Shown: positions 1 through 9,100, counted from the stretch's first letter. The stretch is 64,000 nt of DNA from Actinoallomurus liliacearum (GCF_039542035.1 NZ_BAABHJ010000023.1:372001-436000); one strand, 5' to 3'. Numbers and translations are program-made. Notes: generated from the letters alone by a model not told the origin.

Positions 1-1356
1 CTCGCGGCCATCCACCAGGCCGGCGTGGTCCACCGGGATTTCAAGCCCGGCAACGTCCTCATGGGCCCGGACGGCCCCGTGGTGATCGACTTCGGCATCG
101 CCCGTGCCCTCGACGCGACCGGGACGACCGCCGCCAGCCAGGTCGTCGGCACGCCCGCCTTCATGGCGCCCGAGCAGCTGACCGAGGGGCGCGTCGGCCC
201 GGCGACCGACATGTTCGCGTGGGGCGTCACGATCGCGTGCGCCGCCTCGGGCAAGCCGCCGTTCGGCAACAAGTCCATCCCCACGGTGATCCACAGCATC
301 CTCCACGACGAGCCCGACCTCGGGGCCCTGGACGGACGGCTGCGGCAGATCGTCGCCGCCTGCCTCGCCAAGGACCCGGCGCGGCGCCCGACCGCCCGGC
401 AGCTCATGGACGCGCTGATGGGCCAGCAGGGCGCCACCGGCCTCCTCGACCTCTCCGGCGGGCCCGGAGTGCCGATGCCCGGCGGGGGCGCCTTCCCGCC
501 GGCCGGCGCGACGGGCGGTGCGACGGAGGTGCTGCCGCCGGGCGGCAGGCCCGGAGGCGGTACCGAGGTGCTCCCGCCGGGAGGCCCGCAGGGCGGCGGG
601 ACGCAGGTGCTGCCCCCGGCCGGTCCGCAGGGCGCCGGCACGATGCGGATGCCCGCCGCCGGCCCGCCCACGTCGTCCACCCGGGGGATGCCGCCGTACG
701 GTGCGGGCTCCGCAGGTGGCTACCAGCCGTCCGACGGCGGCACGTACAACCTCCCGCCCGTGACGCCGCCCGCGCCCGCGTACGGCCGGGAGCCGGCGCC
801 GAGGAGAGGCGGCACGGGCGGCATCGTCGCCGCGGTCGTCGCCGGCGTCATCCTGCTGGCCGGCGGCGGCGCCGTGTACGCGGCGATGAACAACGGCGGG
901 GACGGCCAGAACGCCGCCGAGCCCAGCCCCAGCGTCAAGAAGCACAAGGCCAAGAAGTCGCACACGCCGACGCACCGGCCCACGCACAAGAAGACGCCGT
1001 CGCACTCGCCGACGCCGAAGAAGACCATGCGGGCCAACCCGTACACCCCCGAGCGGCTGTGCGGCCCCGGCTTCCACCAGATCGAGAGCCATGGGCTCGG
1101 TGGGGCGACCGTCCATCTGCTCTACAACGACGCCAGCGGCGCGAACTGCGTCGTCACGATGGTCCCCAAGTCGAATGGCGACAAGCCTCGCATGACCGCG
1201 ACCTTGGCGGTCAAGGACGGCGGCCAGGGCACCAGGTCGGCGAGCAACCCGTTCTTCGCCGGGCCGGTACGCCTGCCAGCCAAGGACAAGTGCGTCCGCT
1301 GGGGCGGCTCCTCCCCGACGGGCGCCTGGACCAGCGGCTGGACCCACTGCCACTGA
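1..1356 (+). CDS. Membrane Ser/Thr protein kinase, 3' part (5' end outside window)
   Basis: The frame is open from base 1, so this is the C-terminal part of a PknB-like (Hanks-type) kinase. Visible are the catalytic loop HRDFKPGN (codons 11-18), the DFG motif, the APE motif (MAPEQ) and the rest of the C-lobe to about codon 145. A Pro/Gly-rich linker follows with three 13-residue TEVLPPGG-type repeats, then one membrane span near codons 276-298, a Lys/Thr/Pro/His stalk, and an extracellular domain with four cysteines ending WTHCH. The layout suggests a receptor kinase with a disulfide-stabilised outer sensor. The ligand cannot be guessed. The last 97 bp recur at 2360-2456. Confidence 0.93.
   Translation, partial: LAAIHQAGVVHRDFKPGNVLMGPDGPVVIDFGIARALDATGTTAASQVVGTPAFMAPEQLTEGRVGPATDMFAWGVTIACAASGKPPFGNKSIPTVIHSILHDEPDLGALDGRLRQIVAACLAKDPARRPTARQLMDALMGQQGATGLLDLSGGPGVPMPGGGAFPPAGATGGATEVLPPGGRPGGGTEVLPPGGPQGGGTQVLPPAGPQGAGTMRMPAAGPPTSSTRGMPPYGAGSAGGYQPSDGGTYNLPPVTPPAPAYGREPAPRRGGTGGIVAAVVAGVILLAGGGAVYAAMNNGGDGQNAAEPSPSVKKHKAKKSHTPTHRPTHKKTPSHSPTPKKTMRANPYTPERLCGPGFHQIESHGLGGATVHLLYNDASGANCVVTMVPKSNGDKPRMTATLAVKDGGQGTRSASNPFFAGPVRLPAKDKCVRWGGSSPTGAWTSGWTHCH
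523..665 (+). repeat. 39-bp tandem coding repeat in kinase linker
   Basis: Three consecutive 39-bp units (523-561, 562-600, 601-639) encode 13-residue repeats beginning TEVLPPGG, TEVLPPGG and TQVLPPAG, with a decayed fourth unit (TMRMPAAG). They form the flexible juxtamembrane linker of the kinase and are probably a disordered spacer. Confidence 0.8.
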
Positions 1357-1357
1357 C
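1261..1357 (+). repeat. Direct repeat, copy 1 (kinase 3' end)
   Basis: This 97-bp stretch, including the kinase stop codon, matches 2360-2456 at all but two positions, with a constant offset of 1,099 bp. Here it encodes the real C-terminus of the kinase (from GPVRLPAKDKC to WTHCH). Similarity stops abruptly on both sides. Confidence 0.92.
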
Positions 1358-1702
1358 CGTCCCTCCGCCGCCCACGGCGTACCGAATGCTCGGCGACCGC
1401 AGCCCAGGACGAGGGCAAAAGTCCGCATGTCACCACCGCGGGCGGAGCCTTTCCCGAGCATCCGGTACGTGCCCGGATCGTTGGCAGCCTGCTCAGGCTT
1501 CCGTTAACCAGGAAAACGGACACCCCTGCTCGTAGCTCGTCCACTGAGGTAGGCGGGGCCGCCGTTGCCGGCACCGTTGCCGTCGACCGTACTTTCCGTT
1601 CGATGGACATGCTCCACGGACATGTCTGATTCCAGTTATTTCTCCGAATCGATCATCTATCTGGTCGCATGATGGATTTCCCCCGATTTGGGAGGTCCCC
1701 TC
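1357..1702. other. Intergenic region with a long inverted repeat
   Basis: No gene is seen here. The main structure is an inverted repeat: GTACCGAATGCTCGG at 1379-1393 and CCGAGCATCCGGTAC at 1454-1468 pair at 14 of 15 positions around a 60-bp centre. It starts 22 bp after the duplicated kinase tail, so it could be a terminator-like fold or the footprint of a mobile element. The 3' part is less GC-rich and leads to the ribosome binding site of the next gene. Confidence 0.6.
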
Positions 1703-2296
1703 ATGCTTCGCTCCATCACGGCCGCCATTGCTGCGTGTCTGCTGCTGGCCGGCTGTAACTCCACCGCCTCGCAGGTCTCATCGCATCGCGACAAGGCCGG
1801 CTCCTCGCGATCCGCGGGGAGACCAACGGACACCGCCGCTCCGGAGCCGACCAGCACCCTCGCGCCCGGGTCTTGTCACGCCTCCAGCCTTGACCCGGCC
1901 ACCACCCATCCGGACCCGCACTGCACCCCTGGCGCCTTCAACCCCGCCGTGACCCAAGCGAACATTCACCACACGATCTGTATCTCCGGCTACACGAAGA
2001 CGATCCGCCCACCCGTCGCCTATACCGACGCGCTGAAGCGGCAGCAGATTCGCGAGTACGGCTACACCGACACCAGTCCGCGCTCCTACGAAGAGGACCA
2101 CTTCATTCCGCTGAGCCTCGGCGGCGCACCACGCGACCCACAGAACCTGTGGCCTGAACCCGGCGCGTCACCGAATCCCAAGGACGACATCGAGTTCAAG
2201 CTGTACAAAGCCGTATGCGCCGGCACAGTGACACTGGCCGCCGCGCAGAAGGCCATCACCACGGACTGGACGACCGCAGGCCAGATCATCCACTAG
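1703..2296 (+). CDS. Secreted HNH-like lipoprotein
   Basis: The start is the ATG at 1703, seven bases after GGAGG; a TTG five codons upstream lacks such a site. The 197-residue product has a lipoprotein signal peptide (lipobox LLAGC), a Ser/Thr/Pro spacer, and a conserved core containing YEEDHFIPLSLGGAP, a downstream NLWPEP motif and KDDIE. The DH...GG...NLWP pattern is that of a family of small actinobacterial secreted proteins with an HNH/DUF1524-like nuclease signature. Role outside the membrane is unknown: DNA scavenging or competition are both possible. It is flanked by the 97-bp direct repeats, which suggests it arrived as an insertion behind the kinase. Confidence 0.75.
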   Translation: MLRSITAAIAACLLLAGCNSTASQVSSHRDKAGSSRSAGRPTDTAAPEPTSTLAPGSCHASSLDPATTHPDPHCTPGAFNPAVTQANIHHTICISGYTKTIRPPVAYTDALKRQQIREYGYTDTSPRSYEEDHFIPLSLGGAPRDPQNLWPEPGASPNPKDDIEFKLYKAVCAGTVTLAAAQKAITTDWTTAGQIIH

Positions 2297-2359
2297 GCGT
2301 ATCCCCGGCCGGCCGGACACGCGCCCATGGAGCCTCCGGCCGAGACCGGCGGCCTGCCC

Positions 2360-2456
2360 GGTCCGGTACGCCTGCCCGCCAAGGACAAGTGCGTCCGCTG
2401 GGGCGGCTCCTCCCCGACGGGCGCCTGGACCAGCGGCTGGACCCACTGCCACTGAC
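2360..2456 (+). repeat. Direct repeat, copy 2 (orphan kinase 3' end)
   Basis: Near-identical copy of 1261-1357, including the in-phase TGA at 2453-2455, but without any kinase gene in front of it. The sequence 5' of it (2297-2359) does not resemble the kinase. It is either the scar of a tandem kinase duplication or the distal boundary left by an insertion at the kinase 3' end. Confidence 0.9.
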
Positions 2457-2508
2457 GGGCCGGCTCCAAAGCCTCGCCGCGTCGATCGCGGGCGTGGACC
2501 AGGCGACC

Positions 2509-2581
2509 TCTCAGCCTTGATCCCTGGCATCCAGTGCCACTAGGAGACAGCGACGGCCAGTGATCAAGCTAAACCGATCCG
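2509..2581 (+). repeat. 73-bp palindromic element, copy 1
   Basis: This element matches 5569-5641 at 67 of 73 positions in the same orientation. Its core is an inverted repeat, CTTGATCCCTGGC at 2517-2529 and GCCAGTGATCAAG at 2556-2568, with a single mismatch, around a centre containing TGCCACTAGGA. The hairpin can form on either strand. It lies about 90 bp after the stop codon of the minus-strand YezG-like gene. No flanking transposase is present. Confidence 0.85.
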
Positions 2582-2667
2582 CCCGCGATTCCAAGGCACG
2601 CTTCGCCGATCTCCCCTCAGTGATCGCTGCCGAGGTCTGAAGCGGTCGCCGGGCGTGCCGCCTCCGG

Positions 2668-3435
2668 TCAGACCGCCGGTGGGCGGGCCGGGTCAACGTT
2701 GGCGACGATCTTCTCGCCCTCGTAGAGGGAGGCGCCGAAGTTCCAGCCTTGCCCGGTGAGGAAGGCGATCAGGTCATCCCATCGATCGGGGTCGACCTTT
2801 CCCGCCAGGCGCACCAGCCCGTACTGGGACAGCGTCCGCAGACTCGCCCACTCCGTGGTGAACTCGAACTCGTTCCGGTACTCCCCCGGCCCGACGGTCC
2901 ATCCTCCGTGATCGAACGCCCGTGCCACCTCGCCGAGGTGCGGACCGATCTCAATCTCGTACTGCTCACCGGGCTCGGCATAGACGGCGGCGTAGAAGTT
3001 GGGTACCCGCTCGAGGGCCGCCGAGAGCCAGTCCGGCGTGTGCTCGGGGTCACGAGGGAAGGCGGCGACCTCCTTGGCGTACTGCCCGGGTTCGAACCCG
3101 CCCAACTCCGGTTCGCCGTTGTAGTCGTAGTCCGCCGTGTGACCGCCGTCCGCGGACAGGGTGTAGGTCATGGTGAGCCACGTGCCGGCGCCCGGCCGGT
3201 ACATCCCGTCCTTCAACCGGCCGCACAGTTTGTTCATCCCACGGGGGATAGTGTCAGTCCTACTGCGCCCCTCCTCGTCCAGCACCGTGAGCGAGGACAG
3301 GACACCGCCGCCGACGATCCCGGTCCAGGTGAAGGTCGCCCGTGACCAGCCAGGCCGCAGTGCGCCGGCCAACAGTTCTCCGATCTCCTGGAGAATCTCG
3401 TCCTGTCGCTCGACGCTCAATCCCGATGACGGCAT
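2668..3435 (-). CDS. YezG/DUF600-family immunity-type protein
   Basis: The ATG follows AAGGAG by six bases, and the 255-residue protein has no signal peptide. Residues 10-150 show the DUF600/YezG pattern: a helical start (ILQEIGELL), a Trp-containing strand, GTWLTMTYTL, DYDYNGEPE and a FPRDPEHTPDWL segment. YezG of Bacillus is the immunity partner of a polymorphic nuclease toxin. A second, unrecognised domain occupies about residues 165-250, so this is longer than the family norm. No polymorphic toxin lies in the window, making it an orphan immunity gene. It converges with the HNH-like lipoprotein gene and is divergent from the downstream kinase. Confidence 0.72.
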   Translation of the reverse strand: MPSSGLSVERQDEILQEIGELLAGALRPGWSRATFTWTGIVGGGVLSSLTVLDEEGRSRTDTIPRGMNKLCGRLKDGMYRPGAGTWLTMTYTLSADGGHTADYDYNGEPELGGFEPGQYAKEVAAFPRDPEHTPDWLSAALERVPNFYAAVYAEPGEQYEIEIGPHLGEVARAFDHGGWTVGPGEYRNEFEFTTEWASLRTLSQYGLVRLAGKVDPDRWDDLIAFLTGQGWNFGASLYEGEKIVANVDPARPPAV

Positions 3436-3655
3436 GCGGCTCCTTCGATTGTGCGGGTCAAGGTTGGATGCGCGTCACCTCACGGCGGTTCACACGTTGC
3501 TCTGTACCTCGGCAACCGGATTCAGGCGCGGAGGCGGTCGACGTGGCGGAAGGCGTCCGGGGGCATGGCGATTCCCTTCGGAAACGCTGCCGCATCGACG
3601 CGACCGGCATTTCTCCTGTGGTTCGACGGTTCTGGCTGATGCGTCGAGCCGAGTG

Positions 3656-5290
3656 ATGCCTGAGCGATATCGTCCCGCCATGCCAAGTTCCGCAGAACGA
3701 ATCATCGCAGGGCGTTACCGGCTGCTGGACTCGCTCGGCCGCGGCGGAATGGGGATCGTCTGGCGCGCCCGGGACGAGTACCTCGAGCGTGACGTCGCAG
3801 TGAAGGAGATTCTGCTCCCCAGCGGTCTGGATGACGCAACCCGTGCAGGCATGCTTGCGCGATTCGTTCGTGAGGCCAAGGCCGCCGCGCATCTCGATCA
3901 CCCGGCGATCATCAATGTGTACGACGTGGTCACCGAGAATGACCTGCCGTGGATCGTCATGCGGCTCGTACCGGGCAGGTCCCTCGACCAATTGGTCAAC
4001 GAACACGGCCCGCTTTTCCCGGACCGGGTCGCGGCGATCGGCCTGCAGATGCTCGACGCGCTGGACACCGCCCACGCTGCGGGAATCCTGCACCGGGACG
4101 TCACACCCAGAAACGTGTTGGTCGGCGATGACGATCGCATCGTCCTGACCGACTTCGGCATCGCGGCGATGGCAGGCGCGACCGCGCTGACCCAGACCGG
4201 GGCGCTGATCGGATCTCCGGGATACATAGCACCGGAACGCCTACGGGGACGCCCGGTCGGTCCCGAGTCGGACCTGTGGTCGCTTGGCGCCGTGCTCTAC
4301 TTCGCCGTCGAGGGCAGGCGTGCCTACAGCGCCGATGAGATCCCCGCCCTGATCGGCATGGTCCTCACAGAGGAACCTGAGCCGCCGACTCAGGCCGGCC
4401 CCCTCGCGCCGGTCCTGAAGGGCCTCCTGATCAAGGAGCCGGCCGAACGGCTGAGCGCCGAAGTGACACGGCAGCGACTGCGAGCGGTGACCGAAGCGAG
4501 CGACGCCGCAGGCCGGACGCTGGGGGAGCTCACCACGTTGAACCCTGCGTCCTGGCGACACCCCGAAACGTACGAGGCATCGGAGAGGCCTTACGGCCCG
4601 GTGCCGGTACAGGCCGCTCACTCCGGCGGACGTCCGCCAGAGGGTCTCCACAGGGTGGGAGTCGCACCGAACATTGCGGAACCCCCCATCTCCGCTCCCC
4701 GCGGGTTCGTTCCGGGCACGCGTCCAGTCAAGTCGAACGCTTCGGTGAAGCCATCGACGATCGCTTCGATCTGTGCACTCGTGGTGTTCGTGGGCGTGGC
4801 CGCCATTGTGGTGAATGTGGCCTGGAACCCATTGCGCATCATCGGCGAGGGGAGGTTCTCCACAGCTCCGGCCTGTGGCGGGATCACCTCGGCTGCCCTC
4901 GACAAGGCGATTCCGCAGCCACGTCACGCAGTCGGCGACCACTGCGAATGGTGGAGTCTGGCCAATGGGAACCTCGATCTCCAGGTCCTGTCCACCACCC
5001 GGTACACCCGGTCCTGGTGGCACTCGGCGGAAGACCGTGCGCACTCCAGTATGAACAGGCATCGCGCCGCCGACCCGTTGAGAAGCGAGTTGGAGGTCGG
5101 CGACGAGAAGGCCGTCACCACGGAATCCGGCGAAGACATGGACGGCAGCGGCTCGGCCGTCATCTGGTTTCGGGTCAGCAACATTGTCGTGAAGATGATG
5201 GTCACCAACCCGAGCGGCTCAGCGGCCGCATACTTCGGGGCGATCGGTGCCGCGCGCGAAATCGCCCGATCCCTCCCGAACCACCGCTGA
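3656..5290 (+). CDS. Membrane Ser/Thr protein kinase with altered catalytic loop
   Basis: The 544-residue protein has an N-terminal kinase domain: glycine loop GRGGMG near residue 28, VAVK lysine at 50, HRD at 146-148, DFG at 166-168 and APE at 192-194. The catalytic loop reads HRDVTPRN, with Thr in place of the Lys two residues after HRD that is normal in Ser/Thr kinases. A Pro-rich linker, one membrane span (about 366-388) and an extracellular domain follow, the latter with two cysteines (APACGG and GDHCEWW). Neither the ATG at 3656 nor the in-frame one at 3680 has a clear ribosome binding site. Either is compatible with the domain, which begins at IIAGRY. Confidence 0.88.
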   Translation: MPERYRPAMPSSAERIIAGRYRLLDSLGRGGMGIVWRARDEYLERDVAVKEILLPSGLDDATRAGMLARFVREAKAAAHLDHPAIINVYDVVTENDLPWIVMRLVPGRSLDQLVNEHGPLFPDRVAAIGLQMLDALDTAHAAGILHRDVTPRNVLVGDDDRIVLTDFGIAAMAGATALTQTGALIGSPGYIAPERLRGRPVGPESDLWSLGAVLYFAVEGRRAYSADEIPALIGMVLTEEPEPPTQAGPLAPVLKGLLIKEPAERLSAEVTRQRLRAVTEASDAAGRTLGELTTLNPASWRHPETYEASERPYGPVPVQAAHSGGRPPEGLHRVGVAPNIAEPPISAPRGFVPGTRPVKSNASVKPSTIASICALVVFVGVAAIVVNVAWNPLRIIGEGRFSTAPACGGITSAALDKAIPQPRHAVGDHCEWWSLANGNLDLQVLSTTRYTRSWWHSAEDRAHSSMNRHRAADPLRSELEVGDEKAVTTESGEDMDGSGSAVIWFRVSNIVVKMMVTNPSGSAAAYFGAIGAAREIARSLPNHR

Positions 5291-5628
5291 CAGGCTGCCC
5301 CAGCGCGCCTGACGAGCGATCGATCTCGTTGGTCGTCTAGTGGTGGACGGTGACTCTGTGCCCTCATCCAGGGCTCACGGTGTGACCTCGACCAGGCCGA
5401 AGTCGCCGGAGGTCGGTCGAGCGCCTCCTCGTAGTGCGCGCGATCGGCCTCGATACGCGCGGTGGCGCGCCGGCAGGTGATGACCTCCTGGGCGTTGGTG
5501 TCGAGGACGAGTTCTGCCGTGTCGACCAACTCGACGGTGAAAGCCCCGCGGTGTCCTTTCGAGGGCCGTCTCAGCCTTGATCCCTGGCATGTAGTGCCAC
5601 TAGGAGGCAGCGAATGCCAGTGATCAAG
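5291..5628. other. Gene-poor stretch with a decayed reading frame and the second palindromic element
   Basis: No intact gene was found between the kinase stop and the DUF6193 gene. The stretch contains a probable minus-strand gene fragment (5375-5567) and most of the palindromic element at 5569-5641. Confidence 0.6.
5375..5567 (-). pseudogene. Possible frameshifted gene fragment, family unknown
   Basis: On the minus strand one frame reads coherently (FTVELVDTAELVLDTNAQEV, then a CRRATARIEADR segment), and near 5420 the sense continues in another frame as TSGDFGLVEVTP followed by a stop. Such a switch suggests the 3' end of a gene with a frameshift, cut off at its 5' side by the palindromic element. 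I do not recognise the family. The whole could be chance. Confidence 0.3.
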
Positions 5629-5641
5629 CTAAGCCGATCCG
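5569..5641 (+). repeat. 73-bp palindromic element, copy 2
   Basis: Second copy of the element at 2509-2581, exactly 3,060 bp further on. Its inverted repeat is longer than in copy 1: CTTGATCCCTGGCAT at 5577-5591 and ATGCCAGTGATCAAG at 5614-5628 pair at 14 of 15 positions. The minus-strand DUF6193 gene ends with a TAG at 5629-5631, inside the element, so the hairpin begins directly at the end of that reading frame and may act as its terminator. Confidence 0.85.
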
Positions 5642-6024
5642 GCTCCTCCGTACATGACGGGCCTGAGACCGGCGGGAAGGTGGTGCGCGGCCAGCGAAAC
5701 CGCCTCCTCGGCTGCGGCGGTCCCGCCCAGAATCCGTCCCGTGTAGCCGGCTGTGACGATGTAGTCCTTGCCGTGCCGTGGGTGCAAGCACACCAAGACC
5801 TCACGGCTGAGGTTGGGCCGAGTCTCGGTGGAGAACCGCAACGACCAATGGCTGGTGAACGGGTAGAGCTGTCGTAGCCGTGGCTCGGCGTACGCGGCCT
5901 CAATCAGCGCGTGGTGCTCGGGCCAGTTCACCTCCCCGGCTTCCTTACACAGGTGTTGCCACTCCGACTCGGCCAGCAGAGCAGGATTCTGGTCCAGCAC
6001 CTCTAACCGGCCGGTCAACTTCAC
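5629..6024 (-). CDS. DUF6193-family protein, possibly 5'-truncated
   Basis: The 131-residue product contains EAAYAEPRLRQLYPFTSHWS followed by LRFSTETRPN, a strand-rich segment (DYIVTAGYTGRILG) and a C-terminal LPAGLRP, which I recognise as the C-terminal part of the DUF6193 family often annotated near natural-product genes. The only usable start is a GTG only three bases after GAGGAG, and the frame is open upstream of it for about ten codons to a stop, without an ATG. The 5' part of the gene may therefore be lost. The stop codon is supplied by the palindromic element. Confidence 0.6.
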   Translation of the reverse strand: MKLTGRLEVLDQNPALLAESEWQHLCKEAGEVNWPEHHALIEAAYAEPRLRQLYPFTSHWSLRFSTETRPNLSREVLVCLHPRHGKDYIVTAGYTGRILGGTAAAEEAVSLAAHHLPAGLRPVMYGGAGSA

Positions 6025-6110
6025 GAACTCCTCACCCTGGTCGTACGCCAGCGGAGCGGGTCAGGTAGGACGGGGCCGAACCGTCGACCCTCCGCTTTTC
6101 AGGCGGACGC

Positions 6111-9100
6111 TCAGGCGCGGAGGCGGAGGCCGCGGGGGGTGGGGTGGAAGCCGGCGGCCTCCAGGGCGGCCGCGAGTGGGGAGTCGACGATCGATTCGCC
6201 GTCGGCGCGTTCGACGGTGAGCTTGCCGAGGGCGCCCTCGCGTACGGCCAGGGCCAGCGCGTCCACGGCGGGCTGCAGGTCGTCCTCGCCCCAGGACAGC
6301 AGGGTCTTGCCGCCGCGCTCGACGTACAGCGTGAGGCGGCCGTCGACCAGTACGACGAGCGCGCCCGCCTTGCGGCCGGGCTTGTGCCCGCTCGCCACCT
6401 CACCGGACCGCTCCGGCCAGGGCAGCGCCGCGCCGTACGGGTTGGCCGGGTCGGTCGCGGCGAGCACCACCGCGTGCGGCGCGTCGGCGTCGGGACGCGT
6501 CGCCCGCAGCCGGTCCACCGCGCCGGGCAGCGCGAACTGCGCCGCGCCCAGGCCCTCGACGAAGTAGCCCCGCCGGGCCCGCCCGGACTCCTCGAACGCC
6601 TTCAGCACCGGGTACACCGCCGCGAATCCGCCCGGCGTCCGCTCGGCCATGACGGCGCCGCGGATCACGACGCCGTACCGGTCGAGCAGCGTCTCGGCCT
6701 GCGCGTGCCCGCGCCGCGTCGCGTCGTCCTCCGGCTCGGGCAGCAGCCACCAGCGGCCCGCGACGGTCGGCGGGCCGGTGCGCGACGGCATGGCCGGCCG
6801 CCGCCGCGTCCGGGACCGGTGCGTCGTACGGCTCGAGCCGAGCCGGGCGCGCAGCGGCGCGAGGGTGTCGTTCGTGAGCCGACCCGCCCACACCAGGTCC
6901 CACAGGGCGGTGACGAGCTCCTGGTCGTTCGTCGACCCGACGCGGTCGGACAGCGTGCGGAAGAACACCGCGCCGCCGTCGGACAGCGACTCCAGGACGC
7001 GCTCGTGCAGCGGCGTCAGCGTGATCTCGTCGGATCCGGGCATCAGCAGCGGGGCCGTGTCCGCGAGGTACAGGGACACCCAGCCGTCGCCGCCCGGCAG
7101 CCCGCCCTGTCCCACCCACACGACCTCGCCGGAGGCGGTCAGCTCGTCGAGCATCGTGGGGGAGTAGCCGGGCACGCGCGCGGGCAGGACCAGCGACTCC
7201 AGGGCGGAGGCGGGCACCGCCGCGCCCTGCAGCTGCTCGATCGCGTGCACGAGCGCGTCGATGCCGCGCAGCGAGCCGCGCGCCGTGATGCCATGCCAGG
7301 CGGGCAGGAATCGGGCGAGCGCCTCCGGTGGCGACGGCTCCACCTCGGCTCGCAGCCGGGCGAGGGACCGGCGGCGCAGCATCCGCAGCACGCCCGCGTC
7401 GCACCATTCCGTGCCGCGCTCGCCGGGCGTGAAGTCGCCCTCGGCGACCCGGCCGGCCGCGGCCAGCCGCCGCAGCCCGTCGGTGACCACCGCGACGCCG
7501 AGCCCGAACCGCGCCGCCACGTCGGCCGCGTGGAACGGCCCGTGCGTACGGGCGTACCGGCTGAGCAGGTCGGCGAGGGGGTCGGCGACCGGCTCCAGGA
7601 ACGCCTCCGGGATGCCCACGGGCAGCGGGACGCCGAGCGCGTCGCGCAGCCGGGCGGCGTCCTCGATCGCCGCCCAGCGTCCGGCGCCGCCGATCCGCAC
7701 CCGGATGGCCCGGCGGGCGTCCTCCAGCTCGGCCGGCCACTGCGGATCGACGCCGCGTTCGACCAGCTCGTCGGTGCTCAGCGGCCCGAGCTCGCGCAGC
7801 AGGTCGGCGGTGCCCTCCCGGTCGCGGGCGTGCCGGTCGGGCGTCAGCCGCCGCAGCTCGCGGTCGGCCTCCGCGACCACCTCCGGGTCGAGCAGCTCCC
7901 GCAGGTCCGCCTGGCCCAGCAGCTCGGCGAGCAGCGTCGAGTCCAGCGCGAGGGCCTGGGCGCGCCGCTCCGCGAGGGGGGCGTCGCCCTCGTACATGAA
8001 CGCGCCGATGTACCCGAACAGCAGGGATCGCGCGTACGGCGACGGCACCTGCGTCTCGACCTCGACGAGCCGCGCCTTGCGGCTCGCCAGCTCCCGCATC
8101 AGCGCGATGAGCCCCGGCACGTCGAAGACGTCCTGCAGGCATTCGCGCACCGTCTCCAGCACGATCGGGAACGAGGGGTAGCGGCTCGCCACCGACAGCA
8201 GTTGCGCGGCCCGCTGCCGCTGCTGCCACAGCGGCATGCGCCGGCCCGGATTCCGGCGGGGCAGCAGCAGCGCCCGCGCCGCGCACTCCCGGAACCGTGA
8301 CGCGAACAGCGCCGAGTTGCCCAGCTCGTCGGTGACGATCCGCTCGATCTCCTCGGGGTCGAACACCGCCAGGTCGCCCGCCGGCGGGGCCGCGCCGGTC
8401 TCGTCGAACTCGGCGCCCGTGTCGGGCACCCGCAGCACGATGCCGTCGTCGGAGTGCGCGGCCTGCGCCTCCACGCCGTAGCGCTCCCGCAGCCGCGCGG
8501 CCATGGCGAGGGCCCACGGCGCGTGCACCCGCGCCCCGAACGGCGAGTGCACGACGACTCGCCAGTCGCCGAGCTCGTCGCGGAACCGCTCCACCACCAG
8601 CGTCCGGTCGTCGGGGACGTAGCCGGTGGCCTCCCGCTGTTCGGCGAGGTAGGCCACGAGGTTGCCCGCCGCCCAGTCGTCCAGGCCGGCCTCGCCCAAC
8701 CGCGCGCGGGCCGGGTCCGGCTCGAGCGTGGCCAGCTCACGGCTGAACGCCCCCAGCGCCCGGCCCAGCTCCGCCGGCCGCCCCGGCGCGTCACCGTGCC
8801 AGAACGGCAGCTTCCCCGGATGGCCCGGCGCGGGGGAGACCAGCACGCGGTCGGGCGTGATGTCCTCGATCCGCCACGAGCTCGCGCCCAGCACGAACAC
8901 GTCGCCGACCCGCGATTCGTACACCATCTCCTCGTCGAGCTCCCCGACCCGTGAGGACTTCTCGCCGACGAGGAAGACGCCGAACAGGCCGCGGTCGGGG
9001 ATCGTGCCGCCGCTGGTCACCGCCAGCCGCTGCCCGCCGGGCCGGCCGCGCAGCACCCCCGCGACGCGGTCCCACACCAGCCGGGGCCGCAGCTCGCCGA

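Noticed and set aside
2168..2696. Minus-strand frames sharing a common C-terminal peptide with frames near 5571-5903
   Set aside because: The shared peptide is simply the translation of the 73-bp palindromic element, not evidence of a gene family.
3088..3099. GGGTTCGAACCC, resembling a tRNA T-arm
   Set aside because: It lies inside the YezG-like coding sequence, and no acceptor, D or anticodon arm can be fitted around it.
6144..8300. Long plus-strand open frame inside lhr
   Set aside because: Antisense shadow of the helicase gene without start signals or domains.
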